Source: Piscicola geometra (taxonomy: Eukaryota; Annelida; Clitellata; Hirudinida; Piscicolidae). From it: 64,000 nt of DNA. The DNA lies in the NCBI GenBank assembly GCA_943735955.1, contig OX030958.1:6976626-7040625 (forward strand), in the 5' to 3' direction. The first letter of the stretch is position 1, and each line of letters opens with the position of its first letter. Positions 13,701 to 28,200 of this stretch are shown here, in pieces. The translations under genes were made by a program, and so were the position numbers. Under the pieces are notes generated by a model. It made no database searches and was not told the origin of the DNA. It saw only the letters and a program-made list of their open reading frames with translations.

Positions 13701-16700
13701 TCAGGTTCTCATGTTCGTCTCTTGGTAGCAAGACCTTTAGATGAGCTACCATTAAACGTTGAACAGCTTGGTGAAGGAATGTTCGGAACGTCTGTACTTT
13801 CTCCTATCGTTTCTACGAGGCATTTATCACAGCATATCAACCAGCTCAACGCCATGATATCTGCATACCCAGACTTTATCGGTTTCGAAGATGATGGGGA
13901 AGAAGAGTACCGATCACGTTACAACGGGACTGAAATCAATTCTAACCAAGCTTTTTCTTCAATTTCTATCAAAACTGACCAGTTGCACGTTAGCCAAAAC
14001 GACGAAGATGCCAATGATTCAGACATCATTTGCACCAGACCCAAAACACCTAAAAGACTTTCTTTAGCTACAGTCTTCGAAATGTCTCCTTTGGATACGT
14101 CAAAAGAACAACTCAGAAAAGATAGTTTTGACAACAATAAAACGAGCCTTTACTTTGGCAACAGAGATGCTTGCACTGAAAGCAGAAGTCCTTGTCGAAG
14201 TATAAAAGAAAATAGAACTATTATTGGAGAGATTCAAATGAAATTCGTACGTAAATACTTGAAATAATATTTTTATAATTTTTGAATTTTAAATTCTTAT
14301 CTTTTACATTTTCAAACCAGTTTATTTCAAAACTAAAGGATCCTCCAGATGTAGTAGAAAACATCGAGACTGTAATTGAAAAAGACGAAAATGGACTTGG
14401 AATTACTGTTGTGGGATACGCGACCGATAATGGTCAAAACCTGAGAGTGTTTTATTTCAATGTTTTTAATATTATATATATATATTTATATCGTTGATTT
14501 AACCAAAATTTTAGTTCATTCCATTCGTTCTCTATTCGAAAGTACAAAATTAAAGTCATGAATACATAATTACGCAAAATAGGAAACGACAAAAACGACT
14601 TTTCAAAATTTATTATCCAATTTTATCAATGAATTTGCATTTAGAAAAAGTTACATAGTATGATAAAACCAACCAGAGAACCTGACCGGTTTGTTTGTGT
14701 TGAGAATTGTGGAGGGAAGCGACGTTGAAAAGAAAGGAGAGATCAAAGTGAATGATCAAATCACCATGGTAAAAATGGATTTTAAATATTTTTTTGAATT
14801 CAGAGACCTTAACTTTTAAATAAAAATAAATTTAAAGAAAAAGATAAAACACATTATAAATTCAGTTTTTAATTTAACAAAAAATTAAAAGTCAAAAATC
14901 TTCGATAAATAAAGTTCTTAGTTACAAGTTTTCATTAAAAACTATTTAAAAACAGTTGGACGGGAAAAGCATTGAAGGCATGAGCAACCACGAAGCTGTA
15001 GAAGTGTTGAGGAGAACAGGCAAGGTAGTAAATGTGACCATTGCAAGACACGTCTCAGGAAGAAAGCACGACCTTCTTCAACGTTGTTTAGGTGCATATT
15101 TGTGTTAATACGAGGAATAATGCGCGTATTAAGGCTTTTAAGTGGAATAAAGCTAATATAATACAAAACCTGGAATTATCTGAAAGAAATATTGAAGCGG
15201 CCAAACTTTATGCCTTAATAGCTTCCGTATTTAATCATCTTTCACTTTATATTCGTTTATGTATAATAATTTTTTTAGTTCACATGACACATTAAATAAT
15301 AAAATGTATTTATATGAATAGGCTGTAAAGTACGTATTTGGTAAGATAATTGATAAAATGGTTATACTGTGTGTTTTGAGTATGCTGTATAAGTTCTAAC
15401 TATAAATTTGTTCTCCATTTTTCTTCCACAGATATTCCAATCGAATCAATTGTTAATAGCAGTACGGAGAGAAGAAGAAGCTCATTAAAAACACTTGGTC
15501 AGACTGGCTTAGATTGAATTAATATCAAAATTAAAATCAGCATTCAAATGCTGAAATTAATTGAATTCAATTTATTTATTTTGTGTATTCAATTAAATAT
15601 TAGCAGTCATGTATTTTAAATAAATGCCTTAATTAATTGACGTTTCAAGAAATGGTCATTCAAAAGAATGATGAAGCTATAAAAATTGAGTGGAATAAAA
15701 TCTTCCGAACGGAAGGATTTCAAGGTGTTGGTGATGAGAGACAAGATGAAGACATAGATAACGAGAATGACGATATTCAAATCATTGTATGACATCCTTG
15801 GAAATAAAACTAAAACTTTAAATTTCATAATGAATTGTTTGAATTCTATTTTGTAATTTTGTTTGCATTCATAATTTTCTACTAAATAATTAATAAATGT
15901 TTTAAAACTTATAAAAATTATAAATTCTACATACCCTGTTTCAAGGTTACGCACGTCATGAAGCTGAAGCAGGGAGGAGGTTTGGGAATGGTGCTTGAGG
16001 GATTGATGGACGATGAGGGTACCTTCCATCCTTTCCATTTCATACGTTCCATTTATCCCAGAGGGCCTATAGCCGTGAATGGTAAACTCAAAGTGGGAGA
16101 CGAGGTGCTCGAGGTGAGTCTAAAACAAAAAAAAGGATCAATAATTATATATAAAAAATAGCTCAATAATGGTTTAACGACTCTAAGTATGACCAATGGT
16201 TAATGGTCATAGGTTCGAGTGCAACCAATGCCCTAATAACCCTTTGACACAAATTCAACCCCTTTCGGATTTTACGCCACAATAATAATGCTCATCATTT
16301 TGATTAATAATTTCATTTTCAATTAAAAGTCACAATTTATTTAGTTAAATAAACTTTTTAATTGGATCTAAACAGAATAATGTATTTTTCAATTCTAGGT
16401 GAATGGAATTCGAATTCATGGCATGAATAGAAACAGTGTGGTGGGAACTCTGAAAGAGCTTTCACAAAATGTATGTATTGTTGTGGCTCGACAGAAAGAT
16501 CGTAAAAACAAACTACTGCAACAAAGCTGTCAGCAAGTCAATGCTTTTCACCAAATTGATTCCTTGCAACAACAAGAGCTTGAAGCTTCAGTTAAATCTC
16601 CCAACTGTAGTGATAACTCTATTTCTATAGAATTTATGAATGAGCCAAAGGTTAAAACAAGTGAAGAAAACTTTACAAATATTGAAGATATCAAAAATTT

Positions 16701-19700
16701 CAAAGTGAATAATAATAAAACCCAAAATATGAGTCGGTTGAGGTCAATGTCCTTAGAACCAGTTTCGAAGTATAGAATTTGGTCTGAAGAAGTTTTAACC
16801 GTTGAACTTGAAAAAGGAGATAAAGGACTGGGTTTTAGTGTAACAGATTACAAAGTAAGAAACCTAAACTTGATTCATTTTATATGAGAAATTGTAATTA
16901 ATTGAAAAAACCTAAACATCACAAGCTGAGCGTAAAAAGTAACACTAGACAAATTTATCCACAGAGTCCTTCAGGCAACGATCCATCAATGATTCTAATT
17001 CGGAGTTTAGTTCCTGGTGGGGTGACACACATGTCGAAGGCAATATTTCCGGGAGATAGGTTAGTGTTTGTTAATCGGATCTCTTTGTACGAGGCCAGTC
17101 TCCATGCAGCAGTGGCGGTTCTCAAGAGCGCCCCTAAAGGAAAAGTTGTTTTAGGAATTTTAAAGGCGATGCCGCTCGTTTCACCGACTAACGACCTTTC
17201 TCTTACCGGTATGTGGGTTTTGAAAATGTTATTCTTTATAGAAAAAACTAAATAGTTATTATTTTTTAAAATTTCAATTATTTAAATAACTTTTCCAATT
17301 TTTTAAAATATAAATATAGGCTTAGGATATAATCTCATTCATTTCAGGTAAAAATTCGGAGAAAAGATGGAGCAATGTAAATGATTTCAATTTCGAGCAG
17401 TTAAATAAGAATTTTCAAAAGGTTTTCTAAAAGATTTTTTTTTAATATAAATTTTTGAGTATTTATTAATGATAAAATTCTTAGTCAACAAAAATGTTTA
17501 CAGAATGCTTCTCCAATGAGTGAAACATCTTCACCATTGTCCCTTTCGCCAATAATGTCTCAAGATACCCAGCAAATTCATCAAGGCCCTCATCTGCCTA
17601 GTGTCAGCAACATTTTTCCTGACCCACTTTCACAAAATCTTCAAAAAAATATTTCTCAAAAGTTTCAAAAATCACTATCGACCTCTCCAACTCTATCACA
17701 TACATCTGCGGATTACAAAAAAGTGCCTGGATCGCAAAATTATATCACAAAATTAAATAGCATAATTCCTATAAGTAAAAGTACTGATTTTAGTTCGCGC
17801 GCAAAAAATGCAAAATTATCTCTTTCCTCCTTTAGACCCACTAGTCTACCGGTACTAGAATCTAAAAAAATGCCAACATCTGCTCAGGCCTCGATGGTCG
17901 ATAGTTGTGGAAAAAGTATCTTATCTTCAAAGTGTGATCCTTCCTCGGGGTTGAATCCAGGGAAAGGTAGAAATAAATTCAAAAGCGAAGATATACTTGA
18001 TCGAAGGCTTTTCAAAGCATCTATACCAACCTCGTACTCTGAGAAGATTATCAAAACCAACTTCCCAGCAAAAACATCACGGAATGATATTTTTTCTAGG
18101 CAAAAACAGCACGATAAAAATCCTTTAAAACAGCAAAGTCAACAAATAAGATACCAAAAAAATCAACAACAGCTTCGCAAAGCTTCGTTGCAGTTTCCAA
18201 AAAGAGAAAGTTACCTTCCGTCATCAACTTCTTTGCCCACTTCTTCTTTTTTTCCAAACTTGTGTGCAAGCAGAATCACCAATTTCCCTCTGAGATCAAT
18301 AATTATAAATAAAGAAAACCTTCCTTTAGGTGGCATTTATTAAAATACATCCCAACAAAATAATGCACATTAAAAAAATAATTTTTTGAAAACATAAATT
18401 GTTTATTTTTTACAACAGGCTTGTCGATCAATTCTTTCAAGTTACCAGCCCACTTCAACGACAAAAACACTACCAACACTGGCCCAGAAGATGCATGTGG
18501 CTTCATAATTGAAGAGATATCTTCGGGTTGTGTCAAGAAAGATGGTCGCTTGAATATTGGGGATGTTCTTGTAGCTATAAATAGTCAAAGTCTGGATGGT
18601 ATGTCTATTTTCTGTGTCAAGTCTCTTCTGAAAACTGTTGACTTAAGATCGGAAAATAAGATCGAGTGAGTTCCGTGAATAGATTTTTCATTTTTCATTT
18701 TGTTGTTTTCATTTTATTTTCATTAATGACTTATAATTTTTGTATATACAAATAGTAGTTATGATGTTTTGTTCATATGCTTTTCGTTTATAACTTTCAA
18801 CCACCGTCTTTATAGGCTGACTTACATTCCTTCGGAAGTGCTTGTCATCCAGTATAGAGACATTCAAGAATCAAAGTTTATATCGTTAGAGAAAATGTTA
18901 CCACAAAACTTCAACAAATATATTGATCAGTAAGTTTATTTCACTTCAGCATTGATTTAATTTTTTTTTTTTAATTTAAAATTTAAATTATAAGTTTTAT
19001 TTTTATTTTCATCGTTTTTTAAGCTGTTTTTTTATTTTGCTTACTAGTATCAAACTATTTTATTTTTATTTAGACTTAATTTCAATGTTTTTGTCAAATA
19101 TATGAAAATATCTTTTTTAAAAGTGTTTATTAAGTCTTTTTCATTTAAGTTTATTGCTTTTTACTTTTTATTTTGATGATTTGAAAACATTATTTTACTT
19201 TTCATTCAGAATGTTAAAAAAGCATATAGATATTATTTATTGTCTACTTTTTTCTTAAACTGCATTTATTTTAGATAAAAATTTCTTTTCTTTTTAAACT
19301 TGCTTTAAAATTTGTATTATGTTTTTCTAACTATTTTGAGTTCATTCTTGAATTAGCTTTAATCTTTTTAAAATTCTGTTGATTTATAAATGGATGCTTA
19401 AACTTTGTTTCAATGTTTTTAGTTAAATAAAGTTGAATTCTATGTTTTGAGTTAAATTTTTAACGGGATCTATTCATATGATTGAGTCTAAATGCATAAA
19501 TCATTTTGTTCAAAAATAAGAATTTGAAACTTTAAAACCTTCGTTTTTAGCTTACTTTATAAAGGGTGTCGAAACAAATAATAAATTCGATGCTTTACCC
19601 AATCTTTCATAAATACTTATTTTATTTAAAAAAATTAAATTCATTTACGAGATACTAAAGCAATACAAAACCTCAGTGTTAAAACAATGATGCATTGTTT

Positions 19701-21748
19701 GAAAAAGGCAAACTCAGTGAACATATTGGATTTTAAAAATAATTAAATGGAAAAAACAATTTATGAGCAGTAAGTTAAAATAATTATTGTTTTTAGCTAC
19801 AGGTTTTTCATACAAGAAAGTCATCTTGAGTCAAATGATCTCCAGTTTGTTGCCAACTTGATTGAAGGTGTGTTAGATCGCCGTTTATTCATTGAAATTT
19901 TCAAATAAAGCTAGATTTATTTTATTATTAATCAAAACTTGTATTTTAAATACATTTTCAAAAAATTACAAGTTTAAGTAAAGAATATATTAAACGAACT
20001 AATGGTTAACAGATCCTTTAAAACCCCAACAGAAGATGATTCTTGTCTCTATCAAATACTAAGAATAGATTTTGAGCAACCGATTTCTGTCGACTCTCAG
20101 TTGCTGGACAATGTCCCAACTAGACAAAGACTGCTGGGTTTGAAACTTATTGGGAATTTAAACGAAACCGGTGTATTTGTGAAAGAGGTTATAGCTGACA
20201 GCATTGCATATGACAATGGAAACGTCTTAGCCGGAGACCGAATACTGAAGGTGAATAAACGAAATAACTATATCTTATGTATTTTCAAAATCATTCTGAT
20301 TTTTAATAGTAAATAATCAGTTGAGATTTATTTCAAATCTGGTTTTGAATTTAAATTCGAGTTTCGTTATTCAGATTAATGTTAAATGAACTACAACAGT
20401 AAAAAGCATTTGAAGCCGTATAATTTGAAAACGTATAGTAGAAAAAGCTTATTCTAACATTAAGTTTTTTTTCCTATTTTATGTATTTTAAAAAATCAAC
20501 ACTCCTATGAAACTCTTGCAAAGGCAAATGACACGAGCTTGGCTTATTTGAACCATTTGAATGCTGCTTCAAAAATAAGAAAAGTCTTCAACTCAGACTC
20601 CTCTGTGTCGTTGTATGTTCTCCGGTAAGTATTCAATCAATCAATCAATCACTAATGCTTGTATAGCGCCCTTTGCGAAGCGCACAAGTAATAAGCAGTT
20701 GATAAATCAATGGGTGGGAAACTTAGATTAAAATTAACTTTATAATATATAAAAGATTATTTTAAAATAATCCACTTGAAAATTATTTTAGCATATGTCA
20801 TGATCATGGTATTTGATAATTGAATGATCACTTTTAATGTTGTTTATAGAAAAAAAGAAAAATTTCGCATTGACATGAGATTTGAATATATCGTTTGTAA
20901 AGAGAAAAATGCCAATAAAAACGACAAAAAAGAAAAAACTGTAAAAGAAAACTATTGGAATATAAATGAAAAAAAAGAAAAAGAGTTTGTTGCTATCTCA
21001 GAGTTCAGATTTGATTCTAGAGAAAAAATAAACACAAATAATACAGAAGTTGAAGAAAAATTAATTGTTTCCGCAAATAGAGAAAGCATGAAACATTCAA
21101 CCCTCGAGAAGGTTGAGAAGAAAAAACGTATGGTTGTTCAGTGCCTTATAAATGAAGGGTCCACTAATAGAGAAGAAACAGAATCATCGCTTTCGAAAAC
21201 AAGAGAAAAAACTTTGAAAGGGCTTTACGATGAAAAAAAGAACTATAATTTGTTGAACGTTGAAAGTCTTAATGAAATCAACTCAAAAAGGGAAGCTTTA
21301 GATGATATGGCGTTATCTGACATTTCCTCAAAAACATTGAATACGAATAACAATGGAACTGAAAAATCTATTGTTCAAAACATAACAAGCTTTGTTGAAG
21401 ATAATGATTCTACATCAAAAAACCAAATAAATGGATTCAAAAAATCAAATCAAGAACAAGATCAGCAATCTGCACAAAACAAAGATAGAGAAAACCATTT
21501 TTCACAACTGAATGATACCATTGAAAAAAAAGATTTGGCAGTGATAAACTGCAAAATGTCGGTAGCAACATCGACAACAACGTTAAAAAAGCACCAAGCT
21601 TTATGTTCAGAAAAAAATAATATAGGTCAAACTGGATGCAAAACTAAAACCATTATAATCCACAAGAACTGTGAACCTCTTGGTCTAGATCTCATTGGGG
21701 GAGTGACTACTGCAATGGTTTGTACAATGAGTGGCCGAAATGTAACAA

Positions 21749-21840
<92 letters not shown>

Positions 21841-22819
21841 TAATATGTATTTAAAAATTATGTGTAGTTTTCTATATTTTCAAGATTAATTTTATATTTA
21901 TTTTATTATACTATCATCACTTATTTAAAAAAAATTTAATTAAATTTTAGTTTTATATAATTATAAATAAATCTAAGCGTTTATTTTTAATTAAAATAGC
22001 TGTGTGGAATTATTTTGTGTTTTTTTCCCAGAAAAAATTGTTGATAAATGAGGTGTTCTTTGGAGGAGTGGCACAAAGAGATGGAAGACTAAAAGTGGGA
22101 GAAGAAGTTCTTCAGGTGTTGAAAATTGTTTTGGACGTCAAATAGGCTTTTTACGTAATTTAAATTTATTTTAGAATAACTAAAAATTCCTATTTTAATG
22201 AAAATCTAATTTAACAAACCATATTTTATCTTCCGAAAGATTAATGGTGAGAGTGTGAGTGGAGCAAGTGATGATTATGCAAATGAATTGTTGAGGAACG
22301 AGAAAAACACCTTGAAATTGGTTATTTCTCAAAATCCTGGAATATTTCCTCCAGAAGCTTTTGAAATATTGAAAGTTTTATTGAGTAGAAAAAGTGGTAA
22401 GCTTGGATTTGGTTTCACAATTGTTTGTCGAGAAGTTGACCAGCTAATCTTCATCTCTGACATAGTATGAGATGCTTATTTCAAATATGTATAAATAATT
22501 TTTTTTCTCACATTTTTGAATAAATTGAATTTATATTAAAAAATATTAATATAAATCGTTTAAAAAAATTATTATGCTTAATATATGAATCTAATTGATT
22601 ATAAAGATCAGAGGAACACCTGCTGATTTAAATGGAGAATTGTTGCCAGGAGACCAGATTCTATCTGTGAATCAAAAGTCTTTGTTGAAATGCTCCCTTC
22701 TTGAGGCAGCCACCTTGCTCAAGATGTGTCATGGAGACTTGATCTTAGTTCTAAAACGAGTCAAATTCCTGCCTAGTTTGTTAAATGAAGATGAGAATGA
22801 TAGTAGTAGTAAAGATTAA
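7706..22819 (+). CDS. Patj: PATJ/MPDZ-type scaffold: L27 domain plus about nine PDZ domains
   Basis: Exons: 7706-7724, 7913-8645, 9797-10769, 12347-12481, 13605-14246, 14321-14446, 14679-14768, 14956-15091, 15432-15497, 15650-15786, 15946-16113, 16399-16854, 16965-17208, 17348-17421, 17504-18329, 18419-18665, 18816-18929, 19797-19867, 19979-20250, 20524-20624, 20850-21717, 22032-22115, 22240-22464, 22607-22819. Phases agree throughout, giving about 2339 residues. An N-terminal L27 domain ([18 protein letters not shown]) would bind Pals1/Stardust. PDZ loops in order: degenerate [24 protein letters not shown] (very PATJ-like, with [15 protein letters not shown]); [23 protein letters not shown] with RSLVPGG and [42 protein letters not shown]. 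Charged or Ser-rich linkers separate them. PATJ holds the Crumbs complex at apical junctions. The tiny first exon, the 14446/14679 junction and the 19979 acceptor are uncertain. MPDZ is the alternative name; the domain count lies between fly Patj (4) and vertebrate PATJ (10). Confidence 0.88.
12068..12137. repeat. TG/GTGT microsatellite in a PATJ intron
   Basis: Imperfect (TG)n tract with TTTG and TATG interruptions, lying in the intron upstream of the second PDZ domain. A similar tract occurs at about 41203-41262. Confidence 0.8.
16176..16298 (+). mobile_element. tRNA-derived SINE-like copy, degraded
   Basis: A box-B-like motif (GGTTCGAGTGCAACC) is followed by AATGCCCTAATA, then TTCGGATTTTACGCCAC and AATAATAATGCTCATCATT. 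The same blocks in the same order occur at 61567-61770, which marks a dispersed SINE family. This copy sits in the PATJ intron between 16113 and 16399 and is more decayed than the other. Confidence 0.6.
20632..20700 (-). mobile_element. 3' tail of a CR1/L2-like LINE, reverse orientation
   Basis: A (TCAA)n run is followed by a block containing TGTATAGCGCCCTTTG. This is the reverse complement of the CAAAGGGCGCTATACA block and (TTGA)n tail that ends the LINE fragment at about 47650-47695. It lies 8 bp downstream of a PATJ splice donor, inside the intron. Confidence 0.6.
21752..21837. repeat. Long (AT)n microsatellite
   Basis: About 43 uninterrupted AT units. They begin roughly 35 bp downstream of the splice donor that follows the GLDLIGG segment of PATJ. 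An open reading frame runs into the repeat as an Ile-Tyr string, but that is intron read-through and not protein. Confidence 0.9.
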
Positions 22820-25236
22820 AATTTAAAAATTATAATAATAATACTATTTCAAGTTTTATTTGTTCATTTATCTATTTTAGACGTTCTTTTTTTCTGTGTG
22901 ACCTAGAGAGAATGTTATTGACAATGTTGGGTCTTCATATGTTCGATTCAGAACTGACCTTTAAAAAGACTACAATGTCTTTACGTTCTTCATTTCAATG
23001 TGATGTGGCTAATTATTTTTCCTCGTGATACAATTTCTCAAATTAAAATTATTCAAAAACTATAACAGATTTTTAATAATAAACGTCTGATTAAAAATAC
23101 GTGTATATAAATATTGTAAATAGTTCTATATGTTCTATCGAAGGTTTTCATAAATTCAATAATACAATAAATTTAAATTAAAACACGCAAGGAAAAAATT
23201 AAAGAAAATTAATTTGAGTTCACAGTAAAATCACGAACATTTGTGTGATTGTATGTCTGTTTAATGTTTGTTAAAACGAGAAAAGTATATAATATGTTGT
23301 ACAAACTTTTGATAAAAAATTTTCCATAAAAATAATTTTTTATTGAAACATTAAATTGCTTTTGTAGAATTTTGAAAAAGAGATTAATAGAATAGAAGTA
23401 AGTGTATTTCAGCATAAAAAGCTTCACACTTCTAAGGACTAAATGGAATGTAAAAAGACAAGTTTGAAAATCATTCTAGATATTAAGTGAAATAATTGAA
23501 ATATTTAGAAAAACGAAACACCAAATACTCAGTAGTGATTTAATCGGCGAGTAAATATCAGGAAGATAAAACTATTAAACAATTGAAATTTTATAATAGA
23601 TACCAAATAAAATATTATTAGAATGCAGTTGTAGTTTCGGTTCATTTGAGAAGATTGAGCAAATTCAGACTCGAAAGCTATATTTTAGCTGGGAAAGTTA
23701 GCTGAATTCCATTTTCACAATATTAAACATTTTTAGAGTATTTTATTATTTTCAATAACAGGCTACGACAAACGAGCTTTACAAAATTACAAAAAGGTTT
23801 TAATGTAATGACTTCTATTGCGAGATGAATGGCTGTAAGACAAGGTGAAAAAACTCTGCTTAAATGAGCTCCATTTGCAATGTAAATACAAGTATTTAGA
23901 GTTATTGAATACATTTGAAAATATTAAAAACTCAATTTAAATAAAATTGTATCAAGTAACAATAATTATGTCATGAAAGTAATGTACTTCAAAACTATTC
24001 TACAATAACAAAATCTACTGCGTCGACTAATTGATAGATTAAATGCATGCAACTGGTAAATGTGAAGATATATAAAATTAAAAGTTTAATTACTCTTTAA
24101 ATAATGGTTTGACAAGGTTTAAATTATTTGTTAACGAAATTTTTATCAACTTAAATATACTGAATAATACACAAGCAATTCAACTCATTTTTAATCGTTA
24201 AGAACAAATATTCTGAATTGATTCCGGTTACAAAGTGTTTTACTTAATAATGTTCAAAATGCCGATATGTTAAGAAGAGAATTCAAACAACTAAGTACTT
24301 TAAAAAATGTAAATCTAGTGACAAAACTAGTAACAAAATATATATTCAAAAGGATATTATACTTTGAACTGAGGTTTTCAATGTCGTAAAAGTAAATTGA
24401 ATTTATGAAGAAAATATTTTTTTAAATTGATAGCCTGCTAAATCAAAAAAGAGATTGAGTGCATAAATGAGCGTTATCGTCAATCATCATTTGAATACGA
24501 ATATGTATAATTTTATCTAACTAAAATGTCGTGTAGACAATGATAAATTTCTAACATCAAAGTAATAATGAGCTGAAGTATATAGAAAAAGAATAAAAAT
24601 GTGCAAACACCGTAATAAAATAAATCAGTTAGAATATTTTAGTAGATATTTATACTAAAAATTATTAAAATATATTGCTAAAATAATTTGCAACTTAATC
24701 ACCATAAACAGGGCCAACAACAATTTAACTTCCTTTATCATTCCTCAAACAGGATTAGAGCATGGTTTTATTTCACCACCCCCAATAACCGTAAAAAAAA
24801 TAATTTTAAAAACGTACATATTATGAGTATATATATATATATCCATATATATATAAATAATATGAGGTATTGATCGCTGTAAAGCTGTTGAAGACTTGAA
24901 GTGTAGATATGCGACCAAGTAAAGCTTCCATACTTTTCTAGAACTTCATACATGTCAGAACACGTTAAATATCTAATACATGTTGTATTTAATCATAATT
25001 TTTTTTCGATATAAAAATAGGTTTTTTATTATGCCACTAACATCATTTTCTCAAAATATCTTTCCCTCGCCTACTTTCTCCATAGAAATGCAATATTCAG
25101 TCTGACGGCACAGGCTTGTAGGTAGGGTTCAGTTAGTGCACTAACTGTTTCTCAATCATTTTAGTATTTTATATTTAAAGTTTTTTTCAATAAATATTTC
25201 CGGTCACACCGATACTTCTTGCTTCTATTCTCAAGC
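22820..25236. other. Convergent intergenic region between PATJ and SYD-1
   Basis: About 2.4 kb separates the two stop codons, so both 3' UTRs must lie here. AATAAA-like signals occur on the plus strand near 23165 and elsewhere. There are short AT-repeat runs at about 24826-24860 and an 18-bp perfect palindrome at 25130-25147. I see no gene. Confidence 0.5.
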
Positions 25237-28200
25237 CTAATTATTCTTATCTCCATTGCCGGCCATCACTTCTAGCACGAACTTCAGCATCTCTGCATGT
25301 TGCGATAGAGACGATGAAGAATTGCCGAAGTTTTCAGAGCTTGTGTTTTCTCCAGCGGACGAAGTGGATGCATGAAAAATTAGTGGACCGAAGATTATGG
25401 ACAGGTTTAAGAGGTTCATTTTGTTGGCATGACACAAGTTTGAGACGTTCTGCAGATGGTCGAGCAAGAAGAGAAAAGTGTTCTGTAAAGTAATAATAGT
25501 TTATTTTAACTAAATATAAGTAAATTTTGAATTTTAAAATTTGAAATTAGATTTTATTTTAATTATTATCACGCAAATTTTTATTCAATATAAATATTCA
25601 TTTATATTCTGTTTAAAAAAATATTATTTACTGAACTCTCAATGAAATTATGTATTCAGCTACACTTTGAATAGGATTATTATATTTAACTCAGTCAAGT
25701 CAATTTGTAAAGTTAAACATGAAAATTAAGTATAAAAACAATTTAATGAATCAATGTATTTTTAAAAATACATTGATGAGTTTCAGTTAAAAAAAACAGA
25801 TTTGCAAACGAATCTTTTCAACATCTTATAGTTCTTTTCCGCATAAGATAAATACTTTGCCTGGTATTTGAGCCTCATTCTTATTTATATTTAAACCATT
25901 CTTAGAGTTTTAATTTTTTTATTGTTACATCTTTGTTATTCAAAGCCAAACCGAATTGAATTTTATGAGCAAGCGCCTTTCTTCTGTTCACCAATCACTC
26001 TGAGTTTGTCCTTTATAGACATTATTATTAATGCTCTTCATAAACAATCGCTCTTGTTTTGATACTTATTTACTGTTTTTGAGCACTATCCTGTGAAAAA
26101 CTATAGTTCAAAAATTTTTTAGTGTATTTATTACTAAAACATGAATTTCTTTGAAGCATCATAGTTGTAAAAAATGTGAAAATGAAATAATAATAAAAAG
26201 TCAAATTAACATTGAAATCAAAAACTAAAATAAACAATAAAAATTTCAACTACACTTTATGACTATCTCGACTCTCGTTCATTTAAATAGACAGTTACTT
26301 GTGTGAGTTATTTTGGAGATACAGTAATTGAGATACTGACCTTTTTACAATTCTTAATGAAGTTTTCCTATATAATTTTTTTTATTTAGTGTATGAAACT
26401 CTCAAATAAAAAACTTTTTATTTTGCAATTTTTTTCTAAAATTATTCATAATTTCCAAAATAAAATGATTTTATAAAACTAGTTTTTTTAATGTTAAAAA
26501 TGAAAAATAATTTTTCTATTTAAAGTAATGGATTACCAACAGATTTTTGTGTTTATTTGTCAAAAAAGACACATTAAAAAAAATTATTATTTTTTAAATT
26601 AAAAAAAAGAATTTAGAAGTTCTTTATATTTTAAGTTTTCTAATAGAAAAAATTTGTTAGATGATTTTGTTCCCTTTGAAAGCCTATCCAACAATCTACA
26701 TCCAAAATAGCGAAATTCGAAATAAATAATAAAAAACAGTAATTTATTTATGATTCCGACCCTTAATTAAAAAATTCAGATTGCGCAGTATCATGCTTTG
26801 AATCATGAATGGTTGTGAAAGTGATCGAAAAACACATAAAACATCTCGCATTTACGCCGTTAAAACTAAATTACCAGTTTTTGCTTTTTCATATTTTTGC
26901 TTTATGTAAAATCTATAAACGCCTTCTCTGCCATGTTTCACTATAATATTGAAAATTTAATTTAGAACTAAGTTTTTGAAAAACTGAACCAATTAAAGAT
27001 GATATATGAATTGAAACAAAACTTTATAATTACATGTTATATGAATTGTTTACTTTTTCGCTCCGATAGCAAGACGTTAAACGTTTGAAAAACTGAAAAA
27101 TGCTGTAAATGATAATATCTAAGATATTTAAACTTCATTTAGCGCTTTTCAAATATAAATTTGAGTTTGAATACATCAGGGTTTACTAAATTGTCTTAGA
27201 CTTTGTTATTGGTTTGATTAGTATAGTAGCTTTAACTTTCCTCTGTCTAGTTTAAAGCAAAAAAAATATAAGTAATTTTCATTTTGAGGTTTTTCTAAAT
27301 TTAATTAAATGAACTGAAATATATTGAAATATTGGAAAAAGTTTTTCCAAGGTATCTTATAGCTTTGAAATCGAAGTTATTTCATAAAAGTTGTATGAAT
27401 AATGCGTTTGTAATCGAATAAAGACGAGATAATTGGGCAGATAATTCATGAAGCTTGTCTGGGTTTACGCAACGCAAATAATGTTTGAACTTTGAATTTA
27501 AATATAAAAATATTCAGTCAAATTAAAATGACTGAAGTGATACTTTTTAAAATGGCAGAAAAATTATTTGGGTTCATATGATACGACTGATACAGCCAGA
27601 AAAACTGTTTAATTTTTATTGATTTGTAAACTAAATTTCATAAAAAAATAAGTTACATATTTTTTTAAATATTAAAAGTGTTTTTATGTTTTTCAAAAAT
27701 GATTTTAAAAGAACAAAATTGTTTAAATTATTCAACATTAATCAGCGTACTTACGTCTTGGGTTGTAAAGAGGGTTTTTTACTATGAAACTATATGAGCT
27801 TTGTTTAAAAAAACCAGCTTTTCAAAAATAAAAAACTTTTTATTCTAACTAAAGGTTTTTGATTTTCTCAAAAGTTTAATTTTTTATTTCTTCGTTGGTT
27901 TAAAACATTATCGTCAAAGCTTTCTACCTTCATTGGCCTATAATAATAAATTTAATTATTATTACTACGATTTTTTGTAGGAGTATTGAAAGTTTTTTTC
28001 TATTTTCACATAAATTTGGTTCTAACAAAAACATTCAGTATTTGGTTTTTACAACTGGCAAAATTAGTTGATTCTGTAGAAATCAAATCACCTATGAAAA
28101 CGGCATTTTTTAAGGCTTTTGTATCAGTTTGTGGACATACATATCTAACCTGAAAAACTAATTCTGCGAAATTAAATTTAGCACACCACGTTTGGTGAAC

